From Chionoecetes opilio (lineage: Eukaryota > Arthropoda > Malacostraca > Decapoda > Majidae): 64,000 bases of DNA. Under the pieces are notes generated by a model. That model saw nothing but the letters and a program-made list of their open reading frames with translations. It searched no databases and was not told the origin of the DNA. The DNA lies in contig JACEEZ010015314.1 in assembly GCA_016584305.1 (NCBI GenBank), positions 443,738-507,737 on the forward strand, read 5' to 3'. This document shows, piece after piece, positions 1 through 16,709 of the stretch (its first letter is position 1; each line of letters opens with the position of its first letter). A program made the position numbers and the translations under genes.

Positions 1-326
1 CTAAGCCTATCTTAAATTTCAGCCTCTTTCTCTGCTATTAATAACAAATGATCCACATACAAAGCCTCCCACGCAAGATCATATCCTACATCACGTTACG
101 AAACCATCACAAGACATCAGTAACTCCCCTGTCACTCACACACACGTCGCCACTGTTCTACAAGTCATTCCTCAATTTCTAACTTTCTCACCGTTCACCT
201 GACCACTTCTTCTGGAGCTTAACAGGAGGAAAAACTAACACTACAATACTTTCCTCAGCGTTAAAGTTTTCTCCTGCATCTGCCACAAAGTATATACTGC
301 ACATATGATCTCTCTGACTGGTGTGA

Positions 327-800
327 ACATAAGAAGAAAATAAGGAAGCTACAAGAGGCTGTGAGACCTATATGTGGTAGTTCCTGTCTGGTGTGAACAT
401 AAGAAAATAAGGAAGCTACAAGAGGCTGTGAGACCTACACGTGGTAGTTCCTGTCTGGTGTGAACATAAGAAAATAAGGAAGCTACAAGAGGCTGTGAGA
501 CCTACACGTGGTAGTTCCTGTCTGGTGTGAACATAAGAAAATAAGGAAGCTACAAGAGGCTGTGAGACCTACACGTGGTAGTTCCTGTCTGGTGTGAACA
601 TAAGAAAATAAGGAAGCTACAAGAGGCTGTGAGACCTACACGTGGTAGTTCCTGTCTGGTGTGAACATAAGAACATAAGAAATAAGGAAGCTACAAGAGG
701 CTGGGAGACCTACACGTGGTAGTTCCTGTCTGGTGTGAACATAAGAACATAAGAAAATAAGGAAGCTACAAGAGGCCGCGAGACCTGCACGTGGTAGTTC
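327..800. repeat. 67-bp tandem repeat from LINE family A tail
   Basis: About seven copies of a unit spanning GGTAGTTCCTGTCTGGTG to GAGACCTACACG; the last copies lengthen by extra AACATAAG blocks. Confidence 0.85.
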
Positions 801-960
801 CTGTTACTTAACACTACCTATATCCACCTTTCATCCCCATCCATGAATTTATCCAGCTCATTTTAAAACTCCCTATTGACTCCGCACTAACCACCTGTCT
901 ACTGAGTCCATCCAATACTTTACCACCCTATTTGTGAGCCCATACTGCTGTCTATCTAAG
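800..960 (-). mobile_element. LINE family A 3' fragment
   Basis: Continues from the array into the family A body (ACACTACCTATATCCACC, CCGCACTAACCACCTG). 960-1548 carries no recognisable feature except a (CA)n run at 1301-1326. Confidence 0.6.
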
Positions 961-1295
961 CCTCTAAGGTATCCTCGCCCTTATCAAACCTTCCACTATC
1001 ATCTTTATCACCTAATCCAGTAGCCTTACTAGTCCACACTGCCACCTGTTCCTTGTAGCTCCCTCAAGGGGGATTGACCTCTTCTGAAGGTCTCCATTTC
1101 ACCTGTTCATGCACCTCAATCTCACATCTTCCAATCCTCTCACTCTTACATCTCCTCTCTCACTCACTTACTCTAACACTCTATATAGTACTCTAATAAC
1201 ACTGTATCTTCCCAGTTATAAGGGGATCGTCCTCTCACACTTTCACCATCTATTGTACTCATATATACGTACACCCCCACAGCCAACTTGGAGTA

Positions 1296-1326
<31 letters not shown>

Positions 1327-1548
1327 TCAGTATACGTAGCTTTTCCTATGAAAATGACGTATTTCCTATACATTTAAAACCTGACCTATCTACAAAGACT
1401 CAAGAAGCTTCAACAACCATCCTTAAGATATAGAAGAATTAGGAAAGATTAACTGACATAGTACTGGAAATATCTACAAATGTTCAATGGTCGCTATGAG
1501 GAGGACGTGTGTGATATATTATGTGTGTGAAATAAACCATCAAGAATA

Positions 1549-1742
1549 CATAAGAACATAAGAACATAAGGAAGCTACAAGATGCCGCGAGACCTACACG
1601 TGGTAGTTCCTGTTACTGAACACTACCTACATCCACCTTTCATCCCCATCCATGAATTTATCCAGCCTCCTTTTAAAGCTCCCTATTGACTCCGCACTAA
1701 CTACCTGACGACTGAGTCCATTCCAATCATTTACCACCCACA
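1549..1742 (-). mobile_element. LINE family A 3' fragment
   Basis: Tail (ATAAGAACATAAGGAAGC) at left, body to ACCACCCA at right. Broken off before the coding part seen at 33.8 kb. Confidence 0.75.
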
Positions 1743-1835
1743 GGAATACCCACACAGCACATGGGCACAGCGTGGTCATACCCAAGACACGCAGACACCA
1801 CCAAAAGGAAGGACCCACTCCAGAACATTTTTGAA

Positions 1836-2312
1836 GCCAATCTTACTGGGCGACATTCCTTGGATATCCAGAAGAGTGGTAGTAGCATAGCATAGTGGTA
1901 TATAGCATAACATAGCATAGGTAGTAGGCATACCTGTTAAATTACAGCTTTTTGGTATTATCTTCCCCATTGGGTATGTTGTGTGACCCCTCCCCTCCCT
2001 TGCCTTGCTGTGCTTATGAATCTTCCAGTGACACAAACACATTTTCACTACACAAACAATCGACGGGGTATATATGGCGGCACAAGATTATATAGACATT
2101 AAAAGAAGAAATATATATATAAATTATGATCCTATGCAGTAATAAGAAGCACTTCTGGATCTTACACACACAGACATATGAACCATTGCATCCAGGAAGG
2201 ATTTTATGAATAAATATCTTGTCGCGCAGTAGCTTAAAAATGTCCTTACTGGGCGACAGTTTTCCATCACTGGGAGACATTTTGGTCGCCCAGTTAGCAT
2301 GTAAAAAATGCA
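1836..2312. mobile_element. Repeat family G (ACTGGGCGAC element)
   Basis: Bounded by CCAATCTTACTGGGCGAC and GGTCGCCCAGTTAGCATG; the same sequence in opposite orientation is at 39.83-40.13 kb. The ACTGGGCGACA motif recurs inside. Probably a non-autonomous DNA transposon (inference). Confidence 0.55.
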
Positions 2313-2439
2313 CTGCTCCACTCAGTATAAGAACAGTTAACATGCATTTACCCAGCCTTCTTTAAAGCTCCCTATTGACAATGATATATATTACCAATGA
2401 AACAATCCACATTACCTTATAACGTTGCTGCTGACAGGG

Positions 2440-2720
2440 GGCCACTAGAACAGCTCCTGACGATACGGGCCACTGGGGGCACTAGAACAGGTGCTGACAC
2501 GGGGCCACTAGAACAGGTGCTGACACGGGGCCACTAGAACAGGTGCTGACACGGGGCCACTAGAACAGGTGCTGAAACGGGGCCACTAGAACAGGTGCTG
2601 ACGATACGGGGGCCGGGGCCACAAGAACAGGTGCTGACGATACGGGGCAACTAGAATAGGTGCTGACAGGGGGCCACGAGAACTCCTGACACGGGCCCAC
2701 TAGAATAGGTGCTCACATAT
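2440..2720. repeat. 25-bp minisatellite
   Basis: About ten units of AGGTGCTGACACGGGGCCAC followed by TAGAAC, with variants. Confidence 0.85.
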
Positions 2721-2906
2721 CGGCTTATATTTACAGTTCTAAGTCCTGATGAGCGCTGAAATACGCCCCCCTGTATTTCTAGATATTCTATGTGGCTGTG
2801 GGTATCTTTTCTTCACTGTAGCTGGTTGTATGAGCGAGAAATACGTCTGTTTTAACACACACTCGGAGATTTTCCACCACCACGCTGGTTTGTTTATTTA
2901 TTTTTA

Positions 2907-3135
2907 TGACGTCACGTCCGCTAAAATGGCTATTGATGACGTCACTTGCATTCCATCGGTCATATTTCCTGAACCATCATTATTTAAGCGTATTTGAATC
3001 AGGAAAATATTGAATAAAAATAAGAATATGCATAAAACATCAAAATATAGGCGCTGAAATGTGTAAGTAAGGAAATAAATGGTTTGTTTGGGTATTTAAT
3101 GACGTCACGGCGGCGTCATGCTTTTCATGACGTCA
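2907..3135. promoter_or_regulatory. Cluster of four CRE palindromes
   Basis: TGACGTCA at 2907, 2937, 3100 and 3128. AAAATGGC lies between the first two and GGCGGCGTCA after the third. Looks like a promoter, but no gene is recognisable on either side in the window. Confidence 0.4.
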
Positions 3136-3139
3136 CATC

Positions 3140-3990
3140 CGTCTCAGGTTATTTTTCTTACTGCTTGTTGTTTAATTGCTGTTGTTGTCGTTGGATTGTT
3201 GTTTTTCCTTGTTGTTGTCGTTGCTGCTTGTTGTTGCTTTCCCCCTAGACGAGCCGACACCACAGAAAGCACTGCCTTCCTGCCGGGTTTATTAACAGTC
3301 GAACATAAGACGCGTGGTTGTTGAGGGAGAGAGAGAGGGAGGGATGGAGGGGAGGCAAGGAGGAGTGAAGGGGGGGGAGGTAGGGAGGAAGGACATGGGG
3401 GGTGAACGGCGGGGAAGGCAAGGAAGGCGGACGACAGCGGCATAGCTTCGTTTTCATTCCCTCTTCCTCTCCTTAATTTCCTTCCTCATTCATTCCTTCC
3501 TTCCCTCATTCCTTCCTCATTCCTTCTTCCTTCATTTCCTTCCTTCTCTCTCTCTCTCTGGTCAGCATGGGCCTCGTTTGGGTGAGGTACAGAGAGACAT
3601 GTTTACTTATCGATAGCTAACTAATTGGTGGCTAAATCATGCAAAAGACCAATGGAGAAGGTGTAGGAAAAGATAATCTAGCTATACAATGCGTAAAAAT
3701 AGTAGAAATCGCTGTAAATAAGGAGAAATAGGCGAAAACCACATTTGGTGTTACGAAGAGTGCCAATTTGCCCACAAGAAGAAGATCACCATGTTGGAAG
3801 CGATTAGAAAACGGGCTATGAAGGAACACAGGCTACACTGTGGTATTTTGAGTGTCTGAACTCTCTTATTTGCAATGTGTCGTCATTTTATCACCCTATG
3901 GCTTCGCTACCTGGACCTGCCATACAGTGCTCACAAGATAGCATGTTGCTGATTATCCCCCCAACGTTTGAAGACAAGACGTGGCCCCTG
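3140..3990. other. No gene recognised; simple-sequence stretches
   Basis: GTT-rich 3150-3240, GGA-rich 3320-3430 and TTCC/CT-rich 3460-3560. The remainder shows no coding or repeat match within the window. Confidence 0.6.
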
Positions 3991-3992
3991 CT

Positions 3993-4120
3993 CTTTAAAA
4001 GGAGTCTGGATAAATTCATGGATGGGGATGAAAGGTGGATATAGGTAGTGTTAAGTAAGAGAAACTACCTCGTGTAGATTTCGCGGCCTCTTGTAATTTC
4101 CTTATTTTCTTATGCAAATA
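3993..4120 (+). mobile_element. LINE family A 3' end, split by minisatellite
   Basis: Reads AAAAGGAGTCTGGATAAATTCATGG through to TCTTATG; resumes at 4535-4675. Confidence 0.7.
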
Positions 4121-4127
4121 ATGGATC

Positions 4128-4482
4128 TGAATACCTGGGAGGGAGGCTGACTGAGTAACACCACCTGGGAGGGAGGCTGACGAAATAACACCACCTGGGA
4201 GGGAGGCTGACGAAGTAACACCACCTGGGAGGGAGGCTGACGAAGTAACACCACCTGGGAGGGAGGCTGACGAAGTAACACCACCTGGGAGGGAGGCTGA
4301 CGAAGTAACACCACCTGAGAGGGAGGCTGACGAAGTAACACCACCTGGGAGGGAGGCTGACGAAGTAACACCACCTGGGAGGGAGGCTGACGAAGTAACA
4401 CCACCTGGGAGGGAGGCTGACGAAGTAACACCACCTGGGAGGGAGGCTGACGAAGTAACACCACCTGGGAGGGAGGCTGACG
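4128..4482. repeat. 30-bp minisatellite
   Basis: About twelve copies of ACACCACCTGGGAGGGAGGC plus TGACGAAGTA, highly uniform. The 30-bp period keeps several frames open, producing false proteins. Confidence 0.95.
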
Positions 4483-4534
4483 TACTGAATGGAGTCAGGA
4501 GTCAATAGCGATGTCAATAGTCAATAGCGATGTC

Positions 4535-4675
4535 AATAGAGAGCTTTAAAAGGAGGCTGGATAGTGTTATGGATGGGGATGAAAGGTGGAATGTAGGTAG
4601 TATTAAGTAACAGGAACTACCACGTGTAGGTCTCACAGCCTCTTGTAGCTTCCTTATGTTCTAATGTTCTCATGT
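4535..4675 (+). mobile_element. LINE family A 3' end
   Basis: Same family and orientation as 3993-4120, ending in the TTCTTATGTTC-type tail. Confidence 0.75.
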
Positions 4676-4876
4676 ATTGTGATTGGCTTAAAGGAATAAT
4701 TAGTAATATACTTTTGCATGAAGCGTGAGTCCAGTCTTAATCAGTGTAAGAATGAAGCAAGAAATAAAACAGTACAATATTTTCTTAATAACTTCCCAAC
4801 ATAACATTGATTCAGTCAAGCACACAACATTCTTCCTCCAGTCAATACAAAATAAACAACAGAGTAACATTTAACT

Positions 4877-4882
4877 TTTATT
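4877..4882 (-). terminator. Candidate poly(A) signal for NDUFAB1
   Basis: AATAAA on the minus strand about 360 bp past the NDUFAB1 stop. It is the nearest canonical hexamer; assignment is by position only. Confidence 0.45.
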
Positions 4883-5240
4883 CGGTTTCTGTACATATTA
4901 AACTATTAAATACAGGTATACATAATTAAAAAAAAACGAGATCTTGACTGAACAAAATATCCAAACTCATAGTCGCTCCCAAAATTTTGACTCCTGGTGA
5001 TCTGGAAACTAAGACCGACAAATTTCGTGAAAAGCTGCTATTTGCATGATCCCTCCCTGTCATCACTAAATATTTACAACACTCCTGCATTGCCCCTAGC
5101 TGGTAAAGAGGCCCTTGTTGCTCCTCCACATAGTTTGGGAGGGAATAAGCTGTGTGTGCGAGAGCAGATGTGTGTGGTAGGTAATCTTTCTCTTGCAGTG
5201 CTTTCTCTCCTGTCCCTTTACCTCAGCGCCCAGCAAGTAC

Positions 5241-10219
<4,979 letters not shown>

Positions 10220-10615
10220 TTTCCTGGAGATCCTGCTGCTGCTGCTGCTGCTGCCGCTATGCACAGTGCAGGGAACAAGCGGATAAAGCTTTAGCTTCAG
10301 TGTATTTATATAGTCCTGGGATTACTATATTATACATTAGAGTAGATTATGGTGTTTTTTTGCGAGTATTATGAGTTTATCGAACCTTATACTGCGTCGT
10401 AGGGATAACAGAGCTAAAACTTTGGTTGCTTTTACCAGTTATATTATACAGAGCTACGCCACTACTAGGTAACCTGAGTGATGTGTGGACGGTATTGCAA
10501 CTTAATTGTGGCGATGGAGTGAGGACATTAAGAAAGTGTGAAAAGACCCTGCTTGTACAACTACGTTGCATGGGAAAAAAATGTTGCATTAAAAAAAATG
10601 GGTGTGGTGAGGGTT
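10220..10615. other. NDUFAB1 upstream region
   Basis: No clear promoter motif or ORF; AT-rich from 10290. Confidence 0.4.
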
Positions 10616-11828
10616 GTCCCCTGCTGCTGGTAACCTGTCACCCAGTACAAGCAGTCCTAGCAAGGGAAAGGAAGGAATAGTCCTGCCCCTGGTAACCTGT
10701 CACCCAGTGTACAAGCCGTCCTAGCAAGGGAAAGGAAGGAATAGTCCTGCCCCTGGTAACCTGTCACCCAGTACAAGCCGTCCTAGCAAGGGAAAGGAAG
10801 GAATAGTCCTGCCCCTGGTAACCTGTCACCCAGTACAAGCCGTCCTAGCAAGGGAAAGGAAGGAATAGTCCTGCCCCTGGTAACCCGTCACCCAGTACAA
10901 GCCGTCCTAGCAAGGGAAAGGAAGGAATAGTCCTGCCCCTGGTAACCTGTCACCCAGTACAAGCAGTCCTAGCAAGGGAAAGGAAGGAATAGTCCTGCCC
11001 CTGGTAACCTGTCACCCAGTACAAGCAGTCCTAGCAAGGGAAAGGAAGGAATAGTCCTGCCCCTGGTAACCCGTCACCCAGTACAAGCCGTCCTAGCAAG
11101 GGAAAGGAAGGAATAGTCCTGCCCCTGGTAACCCGTCACCCAGTACAAGCCGTCCTAGCAAGGGAAAGGAAGGAATAGTCCTGCCCCTGGTAACCCGTCA
11201 CCCAGTACAAGCCGTCCTAGCAAGGGAAAGGAAGGAATAGTCCTGCCCCTGGTAACCCGTCACCAGTACAAGCCGTCCTAGCAAGGGAAAGGAAGGAATA
11301 GTCCTGCCCCTGGTAACCCGTCACCCAGTACAAGCCGTCCTAGCAAGGGAAAGGAAGGAATAGTCCTGCCCCTGGTAACCTGTCACCCAGTACAAGCCGT
11401 CCTAGCAAGGGAAAGGAAGGAATAGTCCTGCCCCTGGTAACCTGTCACCCAGTACAAGCAGTCCCAGCAAGGGAAAGGAAGGAATAGTCCTGCCCCTGGT
11501 AACCTGTCACCCAGTACAAGCAGTCCTAGCAAGGGAAAGGAAGGAATAGTCCTGCCCCTGGTAACCGTCACCCAGTACAAGCAGTCTAGCAAGGGAAAGG
11601 AAGGAATAGTCCTGCCCCTGGTAACCCGTCACCAGTACAAAGCAGTCCTAGCAAGGGAAAGGAAGGAATAGTCCTGCCCCTGGTAACCCGTCACCCAGTA
11701 CAAGCAGTCCTAGCAAGGGAAAGGAAGGAATAGTCCTGCCCCTGGTAACCTGTCACCCAGTACAAGCAGTCCTAGCAAGGGAAAGGAAGGAATAGTCCTG
11801 CCCCTGGTAACCCGTCACCCAGTACAAG
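10615..11828. repeat. 62-bp minisatellite, part 1
   Basis: About 19 units (TAGTCCTGCCCCTGGTAACC ... CAGTACAAGCAGTCC ... AAGGGAAAGGAAGGAA). Variant positions (CCGTC/CTGTC, GCCGT/GCAGT) are shared by neighbouring units. Confidence 0.97.
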
Positions 11829-13529
11829 TGTAATGCCCATTATTCGGGAGATGATAGTATGAGAATTATTATTATAAAATTCCCGAGTTATGTCTTGTAA
11901 GTAATTCTTTTTCTCAGTTTCACATATGACTCATCGTATTTCTTTCTTTCCGCCATCTTTTCGCATCAGTTTGGCCATCCTAGACGCCATTTTGTTCTAT
12001 CTTCTTTCGTGCTTTCACCTGCCATTTTCTCCTTCCTTCTTTCACTTCCTCTCTCCCGACACCCCGTGTGCGAGGAAAGTTCCGTGGAATAATTATTCTG
12101 CGATCAGTCATAACTAACGTATTCCATTCTTTTCTTTATTTCCAAACCATCTTCTCAGATTTAGGAACCCTCCTAAAATCCTCATGGCTTTCAAAATAAT
12201 CCCTATCGTTATCGGTTATGGTCATATATGGGCGGTGTAATAAGGATACACGCTAAAATGAAAGCCCACCAAAGTTCTAAACACGATTTCCATACCACTC
12301 CACTCTGAAATAGGTGTTCGGATTGTCGACATTACATATAAAACCATCCTTCGTGAATATTAGATTAAAGACATTAAATTCTCTTACATCAAAGTAGCCA
12401 GTTTGTATTAGGGACGGCCTCTTCGGGGGATACGCGAGTTTTCATTACTTAAATAGTTGGTTCGGGATTATAAGTTGTTCATTTAAGGTCACGGTGAGAC
12501 TTTCCAAACAAGTTCCTTTTTTTTGGTGCGGAAAGCCCGCAGGGCACGAGTCATTGTTCTCTCTGCGTTCTTGAAGGTAAGACATCTGCCCCTGGCTCCG
12601 GTGTTTTTTCTCCCTTAGTATATTACATCTATATATTTCTATATAAATATATAGGTACAGTTCAGTGTCACTAAGGCATAGATGTTCCGCCCATCCTTAT
12701 AAGTGTTATTAACGAAGATTGTTCTCTCTGCGTTCTTGAAGGTTGGCGCGAAACCTCCTCAAACGGCCACATGGTCTTACTGTAACACACACAACACTGT
12801 CTCGCCATTTTCTTTCTCTACTAGATACCTATCTTCCATGTGTGATTTATAAATATTAAGTGGTATGTTACCTAGTGTAGGGCAATTCCCTGAATAGTAA
12901 TTCTAGTGAAGGAGATTTATGCTCATTAGAGCTTTATCTCATAACTTAGGAAAAATTCCTACGTCAGGGTGTGAAATCAAGTTTCTTATTTCCGAGTAGA
13001 GTTTTCTCGGTATAGTATTAACCCTTATATGCTGAAGATGATCTCAAGTGAGAGACTTACCATGTCACCAAAATAAATAGGATATCATTTACAAATATAG
13101 TTCTTGTGTTATTATAAAAACCCAGGTGATTATTCTGTATTAGGAAAATAATTCCCCACACTTCCAAGAGTCCAAGCCTTGTTCGGTATAACCCCTCGTA
13201 CCAACCACGACTACCAAGATCAATCTAATATTAATATTAATCTAACGTGCCCCGGGAGTAATCATAGTGAAATACTCGTCAGGGCTGGTGGCAGCAAATC
13301 CCATAACCTAAACGTTATTATCCTTTCCCCTTAAGTACATCCCCCTCCTCAGTACTCTCCGCAGTGAGACGTGGTCAGACTATAATCATATAGTGAAGTC
13401 AGAAGACTAAGTTAAATTCTTCATTCAAGTTGTAATCATTTATCAAATCATCCCCAAATAATATCATTCAAGTAACGTTGACCAGTCATAAAACCCCCAT
13501 ACCAGTGACCCCCAATTTCCAGCAACACA
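11829..13529. mobile_element. 1.7-kb insertion in minisatellite, probable solo LTR
   Basis: Starts TGTAATGCCC and ends CAGCAACACA, with CAAG (or ACAAG) directly repeated at both ends; the 62-bp unit continues exactly across it. TG...CA ends and a 4-5 bp duplication suit an LTR retrotransposon. Contains an internal repeat (TGTTCTCTCTGCGTTCTTGAA at 12555 and 12720) and no long ORF. Confidence 0.6.
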
Positions 13530-14060
13530 CAAGCAGTCCTAGCAAGGGAAAGGAAAGAATAGTCCTGCCCCTGGTAACCTGTCACCCAGTACAAGCAGTC
13601 CTAGCAAGGGAAAGGAAGGAATAGTCCTGCCCCTGGTAACCTGTCACCCAGTACAAGCAGTCCTAGCAAGGGAAAGGAAGGAATAGTCCTGCCCCTGGTA
13701 ACCTGTCACCCAGTACAAGCAGTCCTAGCAAGGGAAAGGAAGGAATAGTCCTGCCCCTGGTAACCTGTCACCCAGTACAAGCAGTCCTAGCAAGGGAAAG
13801 GAAGGAATAGTCCTGCCCCTGGTAACCTGTCACCCAGTGTACAAGCAGTCCTAGCAAGGGAAAGGAAAGAATAGTCCTGCCCCTGGTAACCTGTCACCCA
13901 GTACAAGCAGTCCTAGCAAGGGAAAGGAAGGAATAGTCCTGCCCCTGGTAACCTGTCACCCAGTACAAGCAGTCCTAGCAAGGGAAAGGAAGGAATAGTC
14001 CTGCCCCTGGTAACCTGGCACCCAGTACAAGCAGTCCTAGCAAGGGAAAGGAAAGAATAG
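13530..14060. repeat. 62-bp minisatellite, part 2
   Basis: About 8-9 units, nearly all with GCAGTCC and CTGTCACC variants, more uniform than part 1. Confidence 0.95.
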
Positions 14061-14093
14061 TACTCTAAGCACCTGAGTTTTCTGAATCATTTC

Positions 14094-14099
14094 TTTATT
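14094..14099 (-). terminator. Candidate poly(A) signal for RFWD3
   Basis: Minus-strand AATAAA about 1.08 kb past the RFWD3 stop. If used, the 36-bp minisatellite at 14.6-15.06 kb lies in the 3' UTR. Confidence 0.35.
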
Positions 14100-14599
14100 G
14101 AAAATGTTCATAAAAAAGTTGACATGTAACCACACGTCCTGTACATCCTTCTGTATAAAATAATTATTTCTTTATAATTGCTTATGTAATTACATTATTT
14201 ATGGAGCATCAAGCTATTGGCCTGCCCTGCCACCTTCACAAGGCCTTGACCCGAGGGCAGACTCCATGACCAGCAAAGTTGATACATGGAGGTAACAAAC
14301 AAACAAACAAGAAAACACATCCTGTAAATCCTTTTGAATAAAAAAAAAAATTAGTTCCTAGTAATTGTACTCCTAAATAAAAAAAATAGTTCCTTGTAAT
14401 TGCACTCCTAAATATGACTTCTAAACATAACCTATACATATAAATACACATGATGCGCTGGTGGGCTGGGAAGGCTGGACAGCAATGACTTGGTTATGAG
14501 GTAGCCTGCCAGCAGTGCCACAAGCCTGGTGGTCAGCATCAAGAAAGTAATGTTCATCTTCCCGTCACAGACCACGTCAGGGAGAGGCTGGCTTATCCC

Positions 14600-15063
14600 C
14601 CCCCTTAGCCATGGTGACGCCTCCCTCCCTCCCATCACCCCCAGCCATGGTGACGCCTCCCTCCCTCCCATCACCCCCAGCCATGGTGACGCCTGCCTCC
14701 CTCCCATCACCCCCAGTCATGGTGACGCCTGCCTCCCTCCCATCACCCCCAGCCATGGTGATGCCTGCCTCCCTCCCATCACCCCCAGCCATGGTGACGC
14801 CTGCCTCCCTCCCATCACCCCCAGCCATGGTGACGCCTGCCTCCCTCCCATCACCCCCAGCCATGGTGATGCCTGCCTCCCTCCCATCACCCCCAGCCAT
14901 GGTGACGCCTGCCTCCCTCCCATCACCCCCAGCCATGGTGACGCCTGCCTCCCTCCCATCACCCCCAGCCATGGTGACGCCTCCCTCCCTCCCATCACCC
15001 CCAGCCATGGTGACGCCTGCCTCCCTCCCATCACCCCCAGCCATGGTGACGCCTCCCTCCCTG
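14600..15063. repeat. 36-bp minisatellite 3' of RFWD3
   Basis: About 13 units of CCATGGTGACGCCTGCC plus TCCCTCCCATCACCCCCAG. A degenerate unit at 15143-15177 overlaps the RFWD3 stop codon. The 36-bp period opens both strands and gives false proteins. Confidence 0.95.
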
Positions 15064-15174
15064 CTGATGCTTCTTATAAAAACACGATAAGCATATCAAA
15101 ATAAATAAACTTGTTTCAACAAACACACCACCACCAGCCCCCCCATGGTGATGCCTGCCCCCCCCCCCTTCCCA

Positions 15175-16709
15175 TCACTTGTGGTCGGCCCAGCAGTACA
15201 GCCTGACGCCCTTCTCGGTGAGGGCGGCCAAGTGCAGGGCGTCGCCAATGATCAGCTGCTTCAGGTCCACCACTGTGTCAGAGTGACCTTGCCATGCCCG
15301 GGTGCATCTCAGCTGCTGCAGACACCTCATGGTGCCCAGCTCCCACACATAGATGCTCTGGGTGGACTCATCGCTGGCATACACCAGCAGGCCGGCGTTG
15401 GGGTGTGGGGCGCGGGCCAGCAGGGTGCGAGACAGCACCTTCTGGGCCGTGCCGCCCTGGAAGGTGTGCACCGGCTGCGCCGACACCGTCCGCCCCCCTT
15501 CCCCGCCCTCCTCGGCAGCCACGTTCACCGGCTGCAGGTAACAGATGACGTGCCGGGCGTGTGGGTGGCGCTGGGTGGGCCGGCAGGACACCAGGACGTG
15601 GCTGTTGTCCGCCTCGCACGCCACCGAGGTGAAGGTGCCTTCCAGGGGCAGCACGTGACTCTTGGCCTCCCCGGGCTTCCCCACCTCCACAAAGAAGCAG
15701 CACTGCAGCCGGGCCGCCAGCAGGCCGCCCCAGGTCAGGGACGAATCCGGCCCCGGGTGGACGTAGGCCATGGAGACGACGGGGCCGGAGCCGGGCAGCT
15801 CGATGGTGGCCACGTGGGTGTTGGTGTTGCGGGTGTCGTACTGCAGGAGACGGCCCGAGGCGGTGCCCACGTAGAACATGTTGGACTCTGTGGTGCTCCA
15901 GCAGCAGCACCACAGTGGCGCGGGGGCCAGGAAGTTCACCACGGGGGCGTTGGAGCACACGTTGGTGATCTTGACCACCTTGTCCATGGCCACCGAGAGC
16001 AGCAGGTCGTGCTTGGTGGGGCTGAAGGCCAGGTCTCGGATCTGCTTCTGGTGCAGCGGCACGTACTGGCCCGTGTGCAGCTCCAGCAGGTTGACCTTCT
16101 TGATGCCGTAGCCGGGAAACATGCCCACCTGGCTGGGCATGGACACCACCAGCATGCCCAGCCACTCGCTGTGGGCCATCACGCGACACCCGCCCTCACG
16201 ACACACCTCCACCCACTCCTTGTACACCAGCTTGCTGTTGCCACTGCCGGCACCCTCACCCTGGGAGCACGCCAGGCCGGGCTGCCCGGCTCCCAGCGCT
16301 GAAGCCTTCAGTGCATTCAGCTGTTCTTGCAGCTGTATCACCAAGCGTTTCTTTTGTTCATACTTGAACTTCTTCTGTGCGTGCCTCACCTCCAGCCGAC
16401 GCTTCAGCTCTCTCTCATTCTCTAGTTCCTGCATGATCCTCTCCTTCTCTGTGGTGTCCAGCACTTTGATGCTCTTGGCGTAGATGATGCGGATGTCCTT
16501 CCTGGTCGCCTTGAAATTACACTGGGGGCAGCGTCCCTTGTGCCTGTTGGCGCCCTGAAGCCACTGGGTGATGCAGCTCAGGCCAAACAGGTGGCCACAC
16601 TTGAGGGAGACCAGGCGGTGCTCCCCCATGTTGGCCCAGGGGTCAAAGCAGATGGGACAGATCTGGCCCTCATCGTCACTCTCTTCGGGGGCCGGCTTCC
16701 GCTCGGCAT
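15175..16709 (-). CDS. RFWD3: RFWD3 last exon: RING, coiled coil and WD40
   Basis: 1535 bp, intronless, after acceptor gtttcag. All RING ligands are present: C-x2-C in ICPIC, C-x-H in KCGHLFG, then C in LSC and C-x2-C in CPQC. The WD40 half includes VYKEWVEVCREGGCRVMAH and IRDLAFSPTKHDLLLSVAMD. The stop TGA falls in a degenerate unit of the downstream 36-bp minisatellite. Confidence 0.95.

Noticed and set aside
4102..4517. Repeat proteins LRQPPSQVVL and SLPPRWCYFV
   Set aside because: Both come from one 30-bp minisatellite read in two frames.
10264..10264. Upstream start for NDUFAB1 adding 15 residues
   Set aside because: The codon there is GTG, not ATG, and the extension is a CAG-type run; ATG 10219 fits the family length.
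14529..15104. Open frames of 155-191 residues on both strands
   Set aside because: Produced by the 36-bp minisatellite; all frames repeat the same 12-residue unit.
15145..16302. 385-residue open frame on the plus strand
   Set aside because: Antisense of the GC-rich RFWD3 last exon; composition follows the opposite strand and no independent gene signal exists.
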